Both the position numbers and the translations under genes were made by a program. From contig JBOEGW010000010.1 of assembly GCA_050633625.1 (NCBI GenBank), positions 66,130 through 130,129 of the forward strand: a stretch of DNA of 64,000 nt, given 5' to 3'. Below are positions 8,028 through 16,794 of the stretch, piece after piece. Source of the stretch: JBOEGW01 sp050633625 (lineage in GTDB: Bacteria > Pseudomonadota > Alphaproteobacteria > Rhodobacterales > Rhodobacteraceae). Numbering within the stretch: position 1 is the first letter of the stretch; every line of letters begins with the position of its first letter. The notes under the pieces were generated by a model. The model was given only the letters and a program-made list of their open reading frames with translations. It ran no database searches and was not told the origin of the DNA.

Positions 8028-9344
8028 ATGAAACCTCAAGATTCAGAAGATATGACCCGTGTTGGGCCGGGCACCGTAATGGGCGACTTCATGCGCCAGT
8101 ATTGGATGCCGGCTATTCAGTCGAGTGAATTGGTGGCGGATGGGGATCCGGTGCGGATCATGCTTTTGTGCGAAAAGCTTATTGCCTTTCGCGACAGTGA
8201 AGGCCGGGTCGGGATTTTGGATCAACGCTGTCCGCATCGCTGCGCGTCGTTGTTTTTGGGGCGCAATGAGGAAAGCGGTATTCGATGCGTTTACCATGGC
8301 TGGAAGTTTGACGTCTTTGGGAACTGTCTTGAGATGCCGAATGTGCCGGTGGATTTTCGGTTTGAGCCGCGCGTTAAGGCCAAGGCCTATAAGACGCATG
8401 AGCAAAACGGGCTGGTTTGGGTCTATATGGGGCCGGAGCAGGACAACCCGCCGCCGCTGCCTGAGATCGAGGCGACCATGGCGAAAGACCCGGAAATCTG
8501 GTGTTTGATGCGCGATTGCAATTGGTTGCAGGCGCTTGAAGGCGATATTGACACCAGCCATGTCGGGTTCTTGCATGTTGGGTCGTTGGAGCTGGATGAC
8601 ATCGAGGAAGATCATCCGATGCGCCCGACCATTTTGAACCGCGCGCCGGAATACAAGGTTTTGCCCTCCGACTGGGGCGTGATGTATGGCGGGTTTCGTG
8701 AGAACGACGATGGGCAAATGTCATGGCGGGTGGCGCATTATATGTTCCCGTTCTGGACACAAACCCCGAACAATCGGTTCAACAGCCGGGCGATTGCGCG
8801 GGCCTGGGTGCCGATTGATGACAATCATTCGATGCTGTTCGATATCACTTGCGGCTCGGACGAGGGCAACCCTGCCTATAAGTCACGGCGCAAATCTGGC
8901 GAGCTGTTGTTTGACAAGTTTGACTACGCGCCAAACGGCACAGGGTTTTATGATCGCTGGCGCTGTAAGGACGATGCCGAGAACGATTGGGGCATAGATC
9001 GCGAGAGCCAGCGCAGCGGACAGCAATACACCGGGATCGCCAATATCACGATGCAGGATCAGGCCGTGACCGAGAGTATGGGACCGATCACGGATCATAG
9101 TTTTGAACATCTTGCGCCTTCGGATGCGATGGTGGCGCGGACCCGGCGGCGGGTGCTCTTGGCGGCGCGAGCGCTGCGCGAGGAGGGCGTAACGCCGCCC
9201 GGCGTGACAGATCCGGGGATCTTCTACAAAGCGCGCGCTGGCTCGTTTTTGCATAGCCCGGAGGCCCCGCTGGACGAAGCCTATGAGGCGGCGCTGGCCG
9301 CAGCCGAACGCTACGGCGACAAGACCGTTGAGCCAGCGGAATAG
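8028..9344 (+). CDS. Rieske non-haem iron oxygenase, alpha subunit (phthalate 4,5-dioxygenase type)
   Basis: 438 residues. The Rieske 2Fe-2S ligands are Cys68-x-His70 and Cys87-x2-His90 (CPHRC...CVYHGW). The mononuclear iron site is EGDIDTSHVGFLH with His178 and His183 and the bridging Asp. The single-component alpha organisation resembles phthalate 4,5-dioxygenase and phenoxybenzoate dioxygenase rather than alpha/beta naphthalene-type enzymes. It should hydroxylate or O-/C-demethylate a (possibly aromatic) substrate using electrons from the reductase encoded 24 bases downstream. The ATG at 8028 follows GGAGCGGCC; an upstream in-frame start at 7983 is less likely. No copy of the island's TAGCGTAC element was seen in its 159-base leader. 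Confidence 0.9.
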   Translation: MKPQDSEDMTRVGPGTVMGDFMRQYWMPAIQSSELVADGDPVRIMLLCEKLIAFRDSEGRVGILDQRCPHRCASLFLGRNEESGIRCVYHGWKFDVFGNCLEMPNVPVDFRFEPRVKAKAYKTHEQNGLVWVYMGPEQDNPPPLPEIEATMAKDPEIWCLMRDCNWLQALEGDIDTSHVGFLHVGSLELDDIEEDHPMRPTILNRAPEYKVLPSDWGVMYGGFRENDDGQMSWRVAHYMFPFWTQTPNNRFNSRAIARAWVPIDDNHSMLFDITCGSDEGNPAYKSRRKSGELLFDKFDYAPNGTGFYDRWRCKDDAENDWGIDRESQRSGQQYTGIANITMQDQAVTESMGPITDHSFEHLAPSDAMVARTRRRVLLAARALREEGVTPPGVTDPGIFYKARAGSFLHSPEAPLDEAYEAALAAAERYGDKTVEPAE

Positions 9345-9367
9345 GGCAGAGAGAGGCGCGCGAGACA

Positions 9368-10303
9368 ATGATGAAGGCAAGACTGATCCAGATCCGGCTG
9401 GAGGCTGAAGGGGTGCATGCGTATCGCTTTGCTGCTCTGCCGGGACAAACGCTGCCCGCTTTTGAGGCGGGCGCCCATGTGAACGTGACGCTTGATGGCT
9501 CCCTTGCGCGCAGCTACTCGCTGCTCAACGATCCGGCTGAGGCTTCGTATTATGACATAGCGGTGCATCTCGCACCCGACTCAAAAGGCGGATCGCGTTA
9601 TATCCACGAGAACTGGCGAGTTGGGCTGGTGGTCGAGATGTCAGAGCCAAGCAATAACTTTCCGCTGGAAGAAGGCGCGGCGCATAGTGTTTTGATCGCC
9701 GGGGGCATTGGGATTACGCCAATGCTGTCGATGATGGCCCGGCTTGAGACCTTGGGGCGATCATGGGAATTGCACTATGTGGCTCAGTCGCAAGAGCGCG
9801 CCGCTTTTTGTGAGGCGTTGGCGGGGCGTGACAATGTGCATGTGCAGTTTGACGGGATCGAGGGCGGCCAACCTCTTGATCTTAAAGGCATCGTTCAGGG
9901 TGCCCCGAAGGAGGCGCACCTGTATTGTTGCGGGCCACAGGGGATGCTTGATGCCTATAAGGGCTTCGCGCAGGGGCGCCCTGCGGAGCATGTTCATCTT
10001 GAGTATTTCACAGCTGATACGCAGATCGCCACAGAAGGCGGTTTTGTTGTGGAGCTTGCCAAGAGTGGCAAAGCTGTTGAGGTCAAGGAGGGAGAGCGCA
10101 TCTTGGATGTGTTGCTTGAGCAGGGAGTTGATGTGAGCTTTGCCTGCTCTGAGGGCACCTGTGGCACCTGTGAAACCCGGGTGATTTCGGGCACGCCTGA
10201 TCATCGCGATTTCTTCCTGACGGATGATGAAAAGGCATCGGGCCAGATGATGATGGTGTGTTGTTCCGGCTGCAAGAGCGACAGGCTCGTGTTGGATTTG
10301 TGA
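9368..10303 (+). CDS. Oxygenase reductase, flavin + C-terminal 2Fe-2S (phthalate dioxygenase reductase/VanB family)
   Basis: 311 residues in the class IA order: FMN-binding barrel (RSYSLLND near residue 56), NAD-binding domain (GGIGITPMLSMMARL near 117) and a C-terminal plant-type ferredoxin domain with the four cysteines of CSEGTCGTC...MVCCSGC. It passes electrons from NAD(P)H to a Rieske oxygenase. It is the only such reductase in the window, so it may serve both the phthalate-type oxygenase upstream and the VanA-like oxygenase at 12479. Start may be 9368 or 9371 (ATGATG). Confidence 0.92.
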   Translation: MMKARLIQIRLEAEGVHAYRFAALPGQTLPAFEAGAHVNVTLDGSLARSYSLLNDPAEASYYDIAVHLAPDSKGGSRYIHENWRVGLVVEMSEPSNNFPLEEGAAHSVLIAGGIGITPMLSMMARLETLGRSWELHYVAQSQERAAFCEALAGRDNVHVQFDGIEGGQPLDLKGIVQGAPKEAHLYCCGPQGMLDAYKGFAQGRPAEHVHLEYFTADTQIATEGGFVVELAKSGKAVEVKEGERILDVLLEQGVDVSFACSEGTCGTCETRVISGTPDHRDFFLTDDEKASGQMMMVCCSGCKSDRLVLDL

Positions 10304-10309
10304 GGCGCG

Positions 10310-11086
10310 ATGATGGATTTTGACATTCCTGAGGTTGGTAGTTTTCGCTTTGATGGGCGTGTTGCTTTGGTGACCGGGGCTGGCAAGAACGTCGGTGCGG
10401 CGATTGCGGCTGAGCTTCATGCGGGCGGTGCGAAAGTGGCGGTGACGGATGCCAATGAGGACTGGGCGCGCGAAACGGCGCTTGGGTTGGATGCGCAGGG
10501 CGAGACGGCGATTGGGCTGGCGCTGGATGTGCGAGAAGTTGCGGATTTTGTGGCGGCGCGCGCGGCGGTGAGTGCCAAATGGGGCAAGATCGACATCGTG
10601 GTGAACAACGCGGGCTGGGCCAAGCGGACCCCGGTGGCGGAGATTACGCCGGAGGAGTTCGACGCTGTGATGCAGGTCAATATGCGCAGTGTTTTCCTGT
10701 CATGTCAGTGTTTTGCGCCGCATATGCAGGCGAATGGATTTGGTCGGATTGTGAATGTCACCTCGTTGGCCGGACAAAACGGTGGCACCGTGGCCGCCCC
10801 GCATTATGCCGCCTCCAAAGCGGGAGCGAATATGCTCACCAAGTATTTCGCGCGTCAGTTGGCGGGCAGTGGCGTCACGGTGAATGGGGTGTGCCCGGGG
10901 CCAATTGACAGCGCGAAAACCCGGCTGACGCAGGCGCAGATTGAGGCTGTGGAAGCGCAGGTTCCGGTCGGGCGTTTCATGCGGATGGATGAGATTGCCG
11001 CTGCTGTTGCGCTTTTGGCGTCAGAGCGGGGCGGGTTTTTCATGGGCGCGACTTTGGATATGAACGGTGGCCTCTATATGCGATGA
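10310..11086 (+). CDS. Short-chain dehydrogenase/reductase
   Basis: 258 residues, classical SDR. The cofactor-binding motif appears as TGAGKNVG (residues ~24-31) rather than the usual TGxxxGIG. NNAG and the catalytic HYAASKAG (Tyr-x3-Lys) are present. It follows the reductase by six bases, so it belongs to the oxygenase operon and may oxidise the hydroxylated product. Substrate is not deducible. Start at 10310 or the adjacent ATG 10313. Confidence 0.88.
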   Translation: MMDFDIPEVGSFRFDGRVALVTGAGKNVGAAIAAELHAGGAKVAVTDANEDWARETALGLDAQGETAIGLALDVREVADFVAARAAVSAKWGKIDIVVNNAGWAKRTPVAEITPEEFDAVMQVNMRSVFLSCQCFAPHMQANGFGRIVNVTSLAGQNGGTVAAPHYAASKAGANMLTKYFARQLAGSGVTVNGVCPGPIDSAKTRLTQAQIEAVEAQVPVGRFMRMDEIAAAVALLASERGGFFMGATLDMNGGLYMR

Positions 11087-11116
11087 TGGGATGCGAACAG
11101 ACCAAGGCGACGCGCC

Positions 11117-12340
11117 ATGATGATGCATCCATTTGACTTGAACCTGCGGCACCTGCGCGCGCTGATCGCTATTCGTGAGCAGGGCAGTATTAGCGGGGCG
11201 GCGGAGATTGTGAGCTTGTCGCAACCTGCGCTGACGCAGGGGCTTGCGAAACTGGAGGCGCAATTCGCCTGTACCCTGTTTGAACGGCGCAGTGATGGCA
11301 TGGTGCCGACGCGGTTTGGCCAGCTTGTTACGGATCGTGCGGAGGCGGCGCTGGCGCATTTGGCGGGGGGGACTAAAGGGTTTAACCGCGTGTTTTCATT
11401 GCCGGAAAATGTGATCACTATGACGCAGGTTCGCGCCTTTCTGGCCTTGGCGGATGCTGGGAGTTTTGTCAGCGCGGCGGGCACGATGGGGCTGTCGCAG
11501 ACTGCTGTACATCGTGGCGTGCGGGAGTTGGAAAGCGTGCTGGGCGCGGAGATGGTTGAGCGGCGCGGGCGCGGTGTTTGGATCAATGCGGGGGGCAAAA
11601 GGTTTGCGCGTGGGGCGCGGCTGGCGGTTGCGGAGCTGGCGGCGGCGATTGCTGACACGCAGGACGAAAGCGAGGGGGAATCGATTGCGATTGGCGCGTT
11701 GCCCTTGTCGCGGCCTTTCTTGGTGCCGGCGGCGATGGGGCGGCTTGCGGCGGAACGCCCGCGTGCGCGATTTGAGATTTTTGAGGGCAGTTGGCGTGAA
11801 ATGGTGGAGCCTTTGCGCGATGGGGCGGTGGACATGGTGGTGGGAACGCTGCGCTCGCATGAGGTGGCGGATTTGCGGCAGGTTCCGATCTATGACGACC
11901 AGCTTGTGATTGCGGCGGGGGCGGAACATCCTTTGGCGGGGGCGCAAAAGCCGGACTTGGATGCGTTGCGCCGCTATCCATGGATCGTGCCGCCCAAAAA
12001 TTCGCCTCTGCGGCAAGAATGGGAGCGCTTGTTTGCCGGGTCGCAAAAGCCAAATGGGCCGATTGAAACGGGGTCGGTTATGATCATCGGGCGGCTCTTG
12101 ACGGAGGGCGAGTTTCTGACCCTCCTTTCCCCTTCTCAAATCGCTCTCCAGATTGGGGCTGGCTTGCTTGCGCAGGTCGGGCCGCCGCTCTCGCAAAGCA
12201 CCCGGCGGCTTGGCATTATCGTCCGGCAGGATTGGCGTCCGACGCGATTGCAGCGGCGGTTTATGGAGCTTTTGGTGGACCTTGGGGAAAGCCCGGATTC
12301 CCACGAAAACCACCCGATCGCTTCGCGTGGCTGGATATAG
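11117..12340 (+). CDS. LysR-family regulator with two tandem HTH domains
   Basis: 407 residues against about 300 for a standard LysR protein. Two complete LysR-type winged-HTH domains are visible: residues ~10-68 (RHLRALIAIREQGSISGAAE, SQPALTQGLAKLE) and ~101-160 (TQVRAFLALADAGSFVSAAG, SQTAVHRGVRELE). One periplasmic-binding-like effector domain follows from ~185. It lies 30 bases after the SDR in the first Rieske operon and 139 bases before the second oxygenase, so it probably controls one or both. The duplicated DNA-binding region is unusual and is listed as a finding. Confidence 0.92.
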   Translation: MMMHPFDLNLRHLRALIAIREQGSISGAAEIVSLSQPALTQGLAKLEAQFACTLFERRSDGMVPTRFGQLVTDRAEAALAHLAGGTKGFNRVFSLPENVITMTQVRAFLALADAGSFVSAAGTMGLSQTAVHRGVRELESVLGAEMVERRGRGVWINAGGKRFARGARLAVAELAAAIADTQDESEGESIAIGALPLSRPFLVPAAMGRLAAERPRARFEIFEGSWREMVEPLRDGAVDMVVGTLRSHEVADLRQVPIYDDQLVIAAGAEHPLAGAQKPDLDALRRYPWIVPPKNSPLRQEWERLFAGSQKPNGPIETGSVMIIGRLLTEGEFLTLLSPSQIALQIGAGLLAQVGPPLSQSTRRLGIIVRQDWRPTRLQRRFMELLVDLGESPDSHENHPIASRGWI

Positions 12341-12403
12341 GACTTTTCCGGTATTTCAATAGGCCCCATGGGTTTGCAATTGGACCCCTATTGATTAGAA
12401 ATC

Positions 12404-12411
12404 TAGCGTAC
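12404..12411 (+). promoter_or_regulatory. Copy of the island-wide element TAGCGTAC
   Basis: TAGCGTAC within CTAGCGTACTAG (12403-12414), 67 bases before the start of the VanA-like oxygenase gene. First occurrence of the repeated element found across the catabolic island. Confidence 0.6.
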
Positions 12412-12478
12412 TAGTTTGGGTCTCTTTCGTTTGGCATGCGCGGGAGACATTGCGAAAACCTGGCGGGAGAGTTGTGCT

Positions 12479-13522
12479 ATGTTCTTGAAAAACCAATGGT
12501 ATGCAGCGGCGTTTACGGGGGATATTCCGGCGATGACGCCGGTGGCGCGGACGATTTTGGAGGAACCTGTCGTGTTTTTCCGGGGCACAAGTGGCGTGGT
12601 TTCGGCGGTTGAGGATCGGTGCAGTCACCGCGCGATGCCGCTCTCTGCCGGGCATGTGGATGGGGATATGATCCGCTGTGCTTATCACGGTGTTGAGTTT
12701 GACGGGCAGGGCAAATGCACGCGCATTCCGAACCAGGACCGTATTCCGGCGATGGCCAACATTCGGACCTATCCGGTTGTGGAAAAAGACAGCATGGTTT
12801 GGATTTGGATGGGGGATCCGGCGGCGGCGAACCCGGAGATGATCCGCGACAATGAGGAGCATCGTTCTGAGGAGTGGAGTTGGACGCATTACTACTTCCA
12901 TGTGAAGTCAAATTGGCAACTCCTAGTCGATAATATTTTTGATCTCACGCATCTTGTCTACATCCACGCCAATACGATTGGCGGCAATCCAGCGGCGCAT
13001 TTTGCTGCGGATACCAAGGTGCTTTATGACGGCGATAAGGTGGAGCTTTTGCGCCGGATGCCGGAGTCCTTGCCGCCGAAATCCTATGTGGATGCGAAAG
13101 GGTTTCAGGGGAAGGTGGATCGCTGGCAGGAGGTCGAGTTTCATCCCGAGAGCGGCATGATTTTGCGGGTGAACGCCGGGGCCTGTGACGTGGGGACGGG
13201 CGCTTATGAGGGCAAGCGCGACCACGGGTTCAAAATCCTGAACGTGCATTGCGTCACGCCCGAAACCGAGACAACGACGCATTATAGCTGGTCGATCTGT
13301 ACCAATGCGCCAAAGGAAAGTGGCGTGGACAAACTCGTTTTTGACCAGTTTTACCAAACCATCCGCGAAGATGAGGACGCTTTGGAATTGCAGCAAATGC
13401 GCATTGCATGCGACCCGGACCGTCCATTCGTCGGAATCGCGTCAGATGGCGCTGTGAATATGGCGCGCAAGCTCTTGGACAAGCTGGCACAGTCGGAAGC
13501 GCAACAAACTGCGGCGCAATAG
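12479..13522 (+). CDS. Rieske oxygenase, VanA-like (aromatic O-demethylase/oxygenase alpha subunit)
   Basis: 347 residues, the length of vanillate O-demethylase-type oxygenases. Opening MFLKNQWYAAAF is typical. Rieske ligands are Cys48, His50, Cys67 and His70 (CSHRAMPLS...CAYHG); the mononuclear iron site is DLTHLVYIH with His158 and His163. Its electron partner is probably the reductase at 9368, since none is adjacent. The ATG at 12479 is preferred to an in-frame start 63 bases upstream because of the GGGAGAG ribosome-binding site and family N-terminus. Substrate not known; aromatic methyl ethers are typical but side-chain or alicyclic substrates occur in the family. Confidence 0.9.
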   Translation: MFLKNQWYAAAFTGDIPAMTPVARTILEEPVVFFRGTSGVVSAVEDRCSHRAMPLSAGHVDGDMIRCAYHGVEFDGQGKCTRIPNQDRIPAMANIRTYPVVEKDSMVWIWMGDPAAANPEMIRDNEEHRSEEWSWTHYYFHVKSNWQLLVDNIFDLTHLVYIHANTIGGNPAAHFAADTKVLYDGDKVELLRRMPESLPPKSYVDAKGFQGKVDRWQEVEFHPESGMILRVNAGACDVGTGAYEGKRDHGFKILNVHCVTPETETTTHYSWSICTNAPKESGVDKLVFDQFYQTIREDEDALELQQMRIACDPDRPFVGIASDGAVNMARKLLDKLAQSEAQQTAAQ

Positions 13523-13583
13523 GGCAGGCGTAAATGGTAGGTCCAAATAGTACAAATTGGGCTTACCCATAACATTAATAGCC

Positions 13584-13631
13584 TAGCGTACCATTTTGAG
13601 GTTGATTTGATCTGATCTAATGGTAGTACCA
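13584..13631 (+). promoter_or_regulatory. Regulatory region with TAGCGTAC and a perfect inverted repeat TGGTAGTACCA
   Basis: TAGCGTAC at 13584-13591, followed by TGGTA-G-TACCA at 13621-13631, both between the VanA-like oxygenase and the aldehyde dehydrogenase. The inverted repeat has the same GGTA/TACC arms seen around the element at 44004-44014. The 137-base gap is otherwise empty of genes. Confidence 0.55.
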
Positions 13632-13659
13632 ATAGAAACATCGCGAGAGGAAGAGCGAC

Positions 13660-15162
13660 ATGGGACAGTCCCAAAGCATTACGATCGACAGCAAAGCGGC
13701 GCTGGCCGCTGCCCCCCGCAAGATGCTGATCGGCGGGGATTGGGTGGCGGCGCAAAGCGGCGAGACCTTTGACACGCTCAACCCGGCAACAGGCGAGGTC
13801 TTGGCGACTTTGCCCAAGGGGAGCAAAGCAGATGTCGATCTTGCTGTGGCGGCTGCGCGCCGGGCGTTTGAAGGCGAATGGTCGCGCCTCACGCCCTTTG
13901 ACCGCCAAGGGCTTTTGCTCAAGCTAGGTGAATTGATCGAGGCGCATTTTGATACGATTGCGATGATAGACACGCTTGATATGGGCGGGCCGATTTCGCG
14001 GACCACATTGGGACGACGCAGGGCCGCGGGGCTGTGCCGCTACTATGCGGGGATGGCCACCAGCGTGCACGGGCAAACCTATGCCAATTCCGCGCCGGGC
14101 AATCCCTTGTCCTATTCGGTGAAGGAGCCGGTTGGGGTCGTGGGCGCGATTAACCCGTGGAATGGGCCTTTTGGGCTTTCGCTCTGGAAAATTGCCCCGG
14201 CGCTGGCTGCTGGCTGCACGATTGTTCTGAAGCCTGCCGAACAAGCGCCCCTGTCGCCGCTGTTTCTGGGCCAGCTTTGTATGGAAGCGGGCATTCCGCC
14301 GGGTGTTGTGAATGTGGTGACAGGCTATGGCGATGCGGGGGCGGCGATTGCTGAACATCCGGGCATCGACAAGGTCGCTTTCACAGGCTCGACTGAAGTG
14401 GGCCAGTCGATCATTCGCGCATCGGCGGGCAACACCAAAAGGGTGTCTATGGAGCTGGGGGGCAAGTCGCCAAATATCGTTTTTGCGGATGCGAATTTGG
14501 ACAAGGCGATCCCGGCGGCGGCAATGGCGGTGTTCATGAATTCGGGGCAAATTTGCTCGGCGGGGACGCGGCTTTTTGTTGAGGATGCTGTTTATGATGA
14601 GGTGATTGAGGGCATTGCGCGCTTCACCAAGACGTTGAAGTTGGGCGACCCGACAGACCCGTCCACCGATCTTGGACCTTTGGTCACGCGCGAACAGTTT
14701 GACAAGGTGTCGGGCTATATCGAGAGCGGATTGTCGGAAGGGGCCACGCGCAAAACCGAAGGCGAATGGCGCCCCGGCGGCGCTTTGGCGCAGGGGAATT
14801 TCATTGCGCCAACGCTGTTTTCCGAGGTCCATGACGATATGAAAATCTGCCGTGAGGAGATTTTCGGGCCTGTGATTTCTGCGATCCGTTTTTCCGATGT
14901 GGAGGAGGCGATCCGCCGCGCCAATGACACGCCATATGGGCTGGGGTCCGGGGTTTGGACGCGCGACATCAATAAGGCGAACAAGATTGCGGCGGGGCTT
15001 CAGGCGGGATCTGTCTGGATCAACTGTTATCAGCAGCTTGACCCGGCCGTGCCCTTTGGCGGCTATAAGATGTCGGGCTTTGGGCGCGAAAGCGGGCCGG
15101 AGCATATCGAAGAATTCATGAACACCAAATCGATTTGGGTCATGCCCGACGACGCGCAATAG
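13660..15162 (+). CDS. NAD(P)+-dependent aldehyde dehydrogenase
   Basis: 500 residues, standard ALDH superfamily length. Catalytic Cys is near residue 299 (NSGQICSAGTR) and general-base Glu near 265 (MELGGKSPN). INPWNGPFGLS, FTGSTEVGQ and the EEIFGPV motif are also present. It oxidises an aldehyde to the acid using NAD(P). The following GMC oxidoreductase (11-base gap) can supply the aldehyde from an alcohol, and the next gene is an acyl-CoA dehydrogenase, so this operon may convert a primary alcohol or hydroxymethyl group to a carboxylate ready for CoA activation. Good ribosome-binding site GAGAGGAAGAG. Confidence 0.93.
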   Translation: MGQSQSITIDSKAALAAAPRKMLIGGDWVAAQSGETFDTLNPATGEVLATLPKGSKADVDLAVAAARRAFEGEWSRLTPFDRQGLLLKLGELIEAHFDTIAMIDTLDMGGPISRTTLGRRRAAGLCRYYAGMATSVHGQTYANSAPGNPLSYSVKEPVGVVGAINPWNGPFGLSLWKIAPALAAGCTIVLKPAEQAPLSPLFLGQLCMEAGIPPGVVNVVTGYGDAGAAIAEHPGIDKVAFTGSTEVGQSIIRASAGNTKRVSMELGGKSPNIVFADANLDKAIPAAAMAVFMNSGQICSAGTRLFVEDAVYDEVIEGIARFTKTLKLGDPTDPSTDLGPLVTREQFDKVSGYIESGLSEGATRKTEGEWRPGGALAQGNFIAPTLFSEVHDDMKICREEIFGPVISAIRFSDVEEAIRRANDTPYGLGSGVWTRDINKANKIAAGLQAGSVWINCYQQLDPAVPFGGYKMSGFGRESGPEHIEEFMNTKSIWVMPDDAQ

Positions 15163-15173
15163 GAGCGGGCGAG

Positions 15174-16784
15174 ATGGCGGAGAGCTTTGACTATGTGGTC
15201 GTTGGTGCTGGATCCGCTGGGGCGGTTGTGGCGGCGCGGCTGGCGGCGAAGGCGGGCCATCGGGTGGCTTTGATTGAGGCGGGGGAAAGCGACAAGCGGT
15301 TCCCCTCCAATATCAAAACGCTTTTGCCTTTTGGGAATGTGTTCTTGCTCTCGGACCCGCGCTACAACTGGCAATACGCTTTTGAGGGCGCACCGGAAAC
15401 CAATGGGCGCGAGATCAATTGCCCGCGCGGAAAGATGATGGGCGGGTGCACTGTGCTCAATGGCGCTGTGTATATCCGGGGTCATGGGCGCGATTATGAT
15501 GATTGGGCCGAGATGGGTGTTGAGGGGTGGCGCTTTGCGGATGTGCTGCCGGCGTTCAAGCGGCATGAGAATTGGGTGGGCGAAGAGAGCCAGTTTCATG
15601 GGCGCGGTGGCGAGCTTGATGTGCGGGCTTTGCCCAGTCCGAATCCGGTGGCGCAGGCTTTTGTCGATGCTGGGGTGCAGGCCGGGTTTGAGCGCAACGA
15701 AGATTTCAATGGCAACCGGCAGGACGGGATTGGATTTTATCACGTTAATCAGCGCGGTGGGAAACGGCTGAATTCGGCGCGGGCGTTTTTGCGCGGGGTT
15801 GAGGGGCAGGACAATCTGACGATCCTGACTCAAGCGCATGTGCACCGGGTCGTGATTGAGGACGGGCGGGCGACTGGGGTTGAGATTGAGCAAAACGGGG
15901 CACGGCGGATCATCGAGGCCAGGGCTGAAGTTGTGCTTTGTGCTGGGACGATCAACACGCCGCAGATTTTGATGCTGTCGGGGATTGGTGATGCGGATGC
16001 GCTGCGCGCGCAGGGGATTGACGTGGTGGTGGATTTGCCGGGCGTTGGGCGCAACTTGCAAGATCATGCGAGTGTGGCGATTACGGCCTATGACAAGTCG
16101 CGGGCCTCTATGGCGCTGAATGCGCGGACCCTGCCGCGCTTGGCCTTGGCGGGGGCGCGCTATGTGCTGCGCCAAGACGGGCCGTTTTCCTCGAATGCGG
16201 CGGAAGCGGGGGGATTTGTGCGGACCTTGCCGGGGCTTGATCGCCCGGATGTGCAGCTGACATTGGTTGTGGGGATGAAGGGGCGAGCGGATATTTTGCC
16301 CAAGGAACATGGGTTTGTGTTGCATAGCAATGTGGCGCGGCCAAAGTCGCGGGGCAGTGTGACGCTGCGCTCAAAGGACAGCCGCGATAAGCCGGTGCTG
16401 CGGCATGGGTTTTTGCGGGACGACGATGACCTGCAAACGCTGGTGCGTGGGTTGAAGACAGCGCGGCGTATTCTGGCGCAGCCCGCCTTTGCGCCGGTTT
16501 TGGGCGAGGAGATTTCGCCCGGGGCGGCCGTGCAGAGCGACGACGAAATGGCCGCGGCGGTGCGCGAAACGATGGCCACGGTCTATCATCCGGTGGGCAC
16601 CTGCCGGATGGGCGCGGCGCACGATCCGCAGGCCGTGCTGGACAGTCAGTTGCGCCTGCGCGGGGTGCGCGGTTTGCGGGTGGCGGATGCTTCGGTCATG
16701 CCAAAGATCATCGGCGGCAACACCTCTGCGCCGGCCATGATGATTGGCGAACGGGCGGCGGATTTCATTTTAAACGAACAATAG
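15174..16784 (+). CDS. GMC-family FAD-dependent alcohol oxidoreductase
   Basis: 536 residues. N-terminal dinucleotide-binding motif VVVGAGSAGAVVAARLA, GMC signature 1 (RGKMMGGCTVLNGAVYIRG) and signature 2 (GTINTPQILMLSGIG), with the C-terminal catalytic His in YHPVGTCRMG and the closing GGNTSAPAMMIGERAA. Similar to choline dehydrogenase and polyethylene-glycol/alkanol dehydrogenases. It oxidises an alcohol to an aldehyde with FAD, and probably passes it to the upstream aldehyde dehydrogenase. The ATG at 15174 (after AGGAGCGGGCGAG) gives the correct N-terminus; an upstream in-frame start at 15135 lies inside the ALDH gene. Confidence 0.92.
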   Translation: MAESFDYVVVGAGSAGAVVAARLAAKAGHRVALIEAGESDKRFPSNIKTLLPFGNVFLLSDPRYNWQYAFEGAPETNGREINCPRGKMMGGCTVLNGAVYIRGHGRDYDDWAEMGVEGWRFADVLPAFKRHENWVGEESQFHGRGGELDVRALPSPNPVAQAFVDAGVQAGFERNEDFNGNRQDGIGFYHVNQRGGKRLNSARAFLRGVEGQDNLTILTQAHVHRVVIEDGRATGVEIEQNGARRIIEARAEVVLCAGTINTPQILMLSGIGDADALRAQGIDVVVDLPGVGRNLQDHASVAITAYDKSRASMALNARTLPRLALAGARYVLRQDGPFSSNAAEAGGFVRTLPGLDRPDVQLTLVVGMKGRADILPKEHGFVLHSNVARPKSRGSVTLRSKDSRDKPVLRHGFLRDDDDLQTLVRGLKTARRILAQPAFAPVLGEEISPGAAVQSDDEMAAAVRETMATVYHPVGTCRMGAAHDPQAVLDSQLRLRGVRGLRVADASVMPKIIGGNTSAPAMMIGERAADFILNEQ

Positions 16785-16794
16785 GAGATGCCAG

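Noticed and set aside
6537..8039. 500-codon open frame on the minus strand across the lipase and lactonase genes
   Set aside because: It is antisense to two well-supported genes, is rich in Arg/Pro/His and matches no family; long shadow frames are common at this G+C content.
13924..15159. 411-codon minus-strand open frame inside the aldehyde dehydrogenase gene
   Set aside because: Fully antisense to an ALDH with all catalytic residues; composition is that of a shadow frame.
15063..16325. 420-codon minus-strand open frame over the GMC gene
   Set aside because: Antisense shadow, no recognisable domain and no ribosome-binding site.
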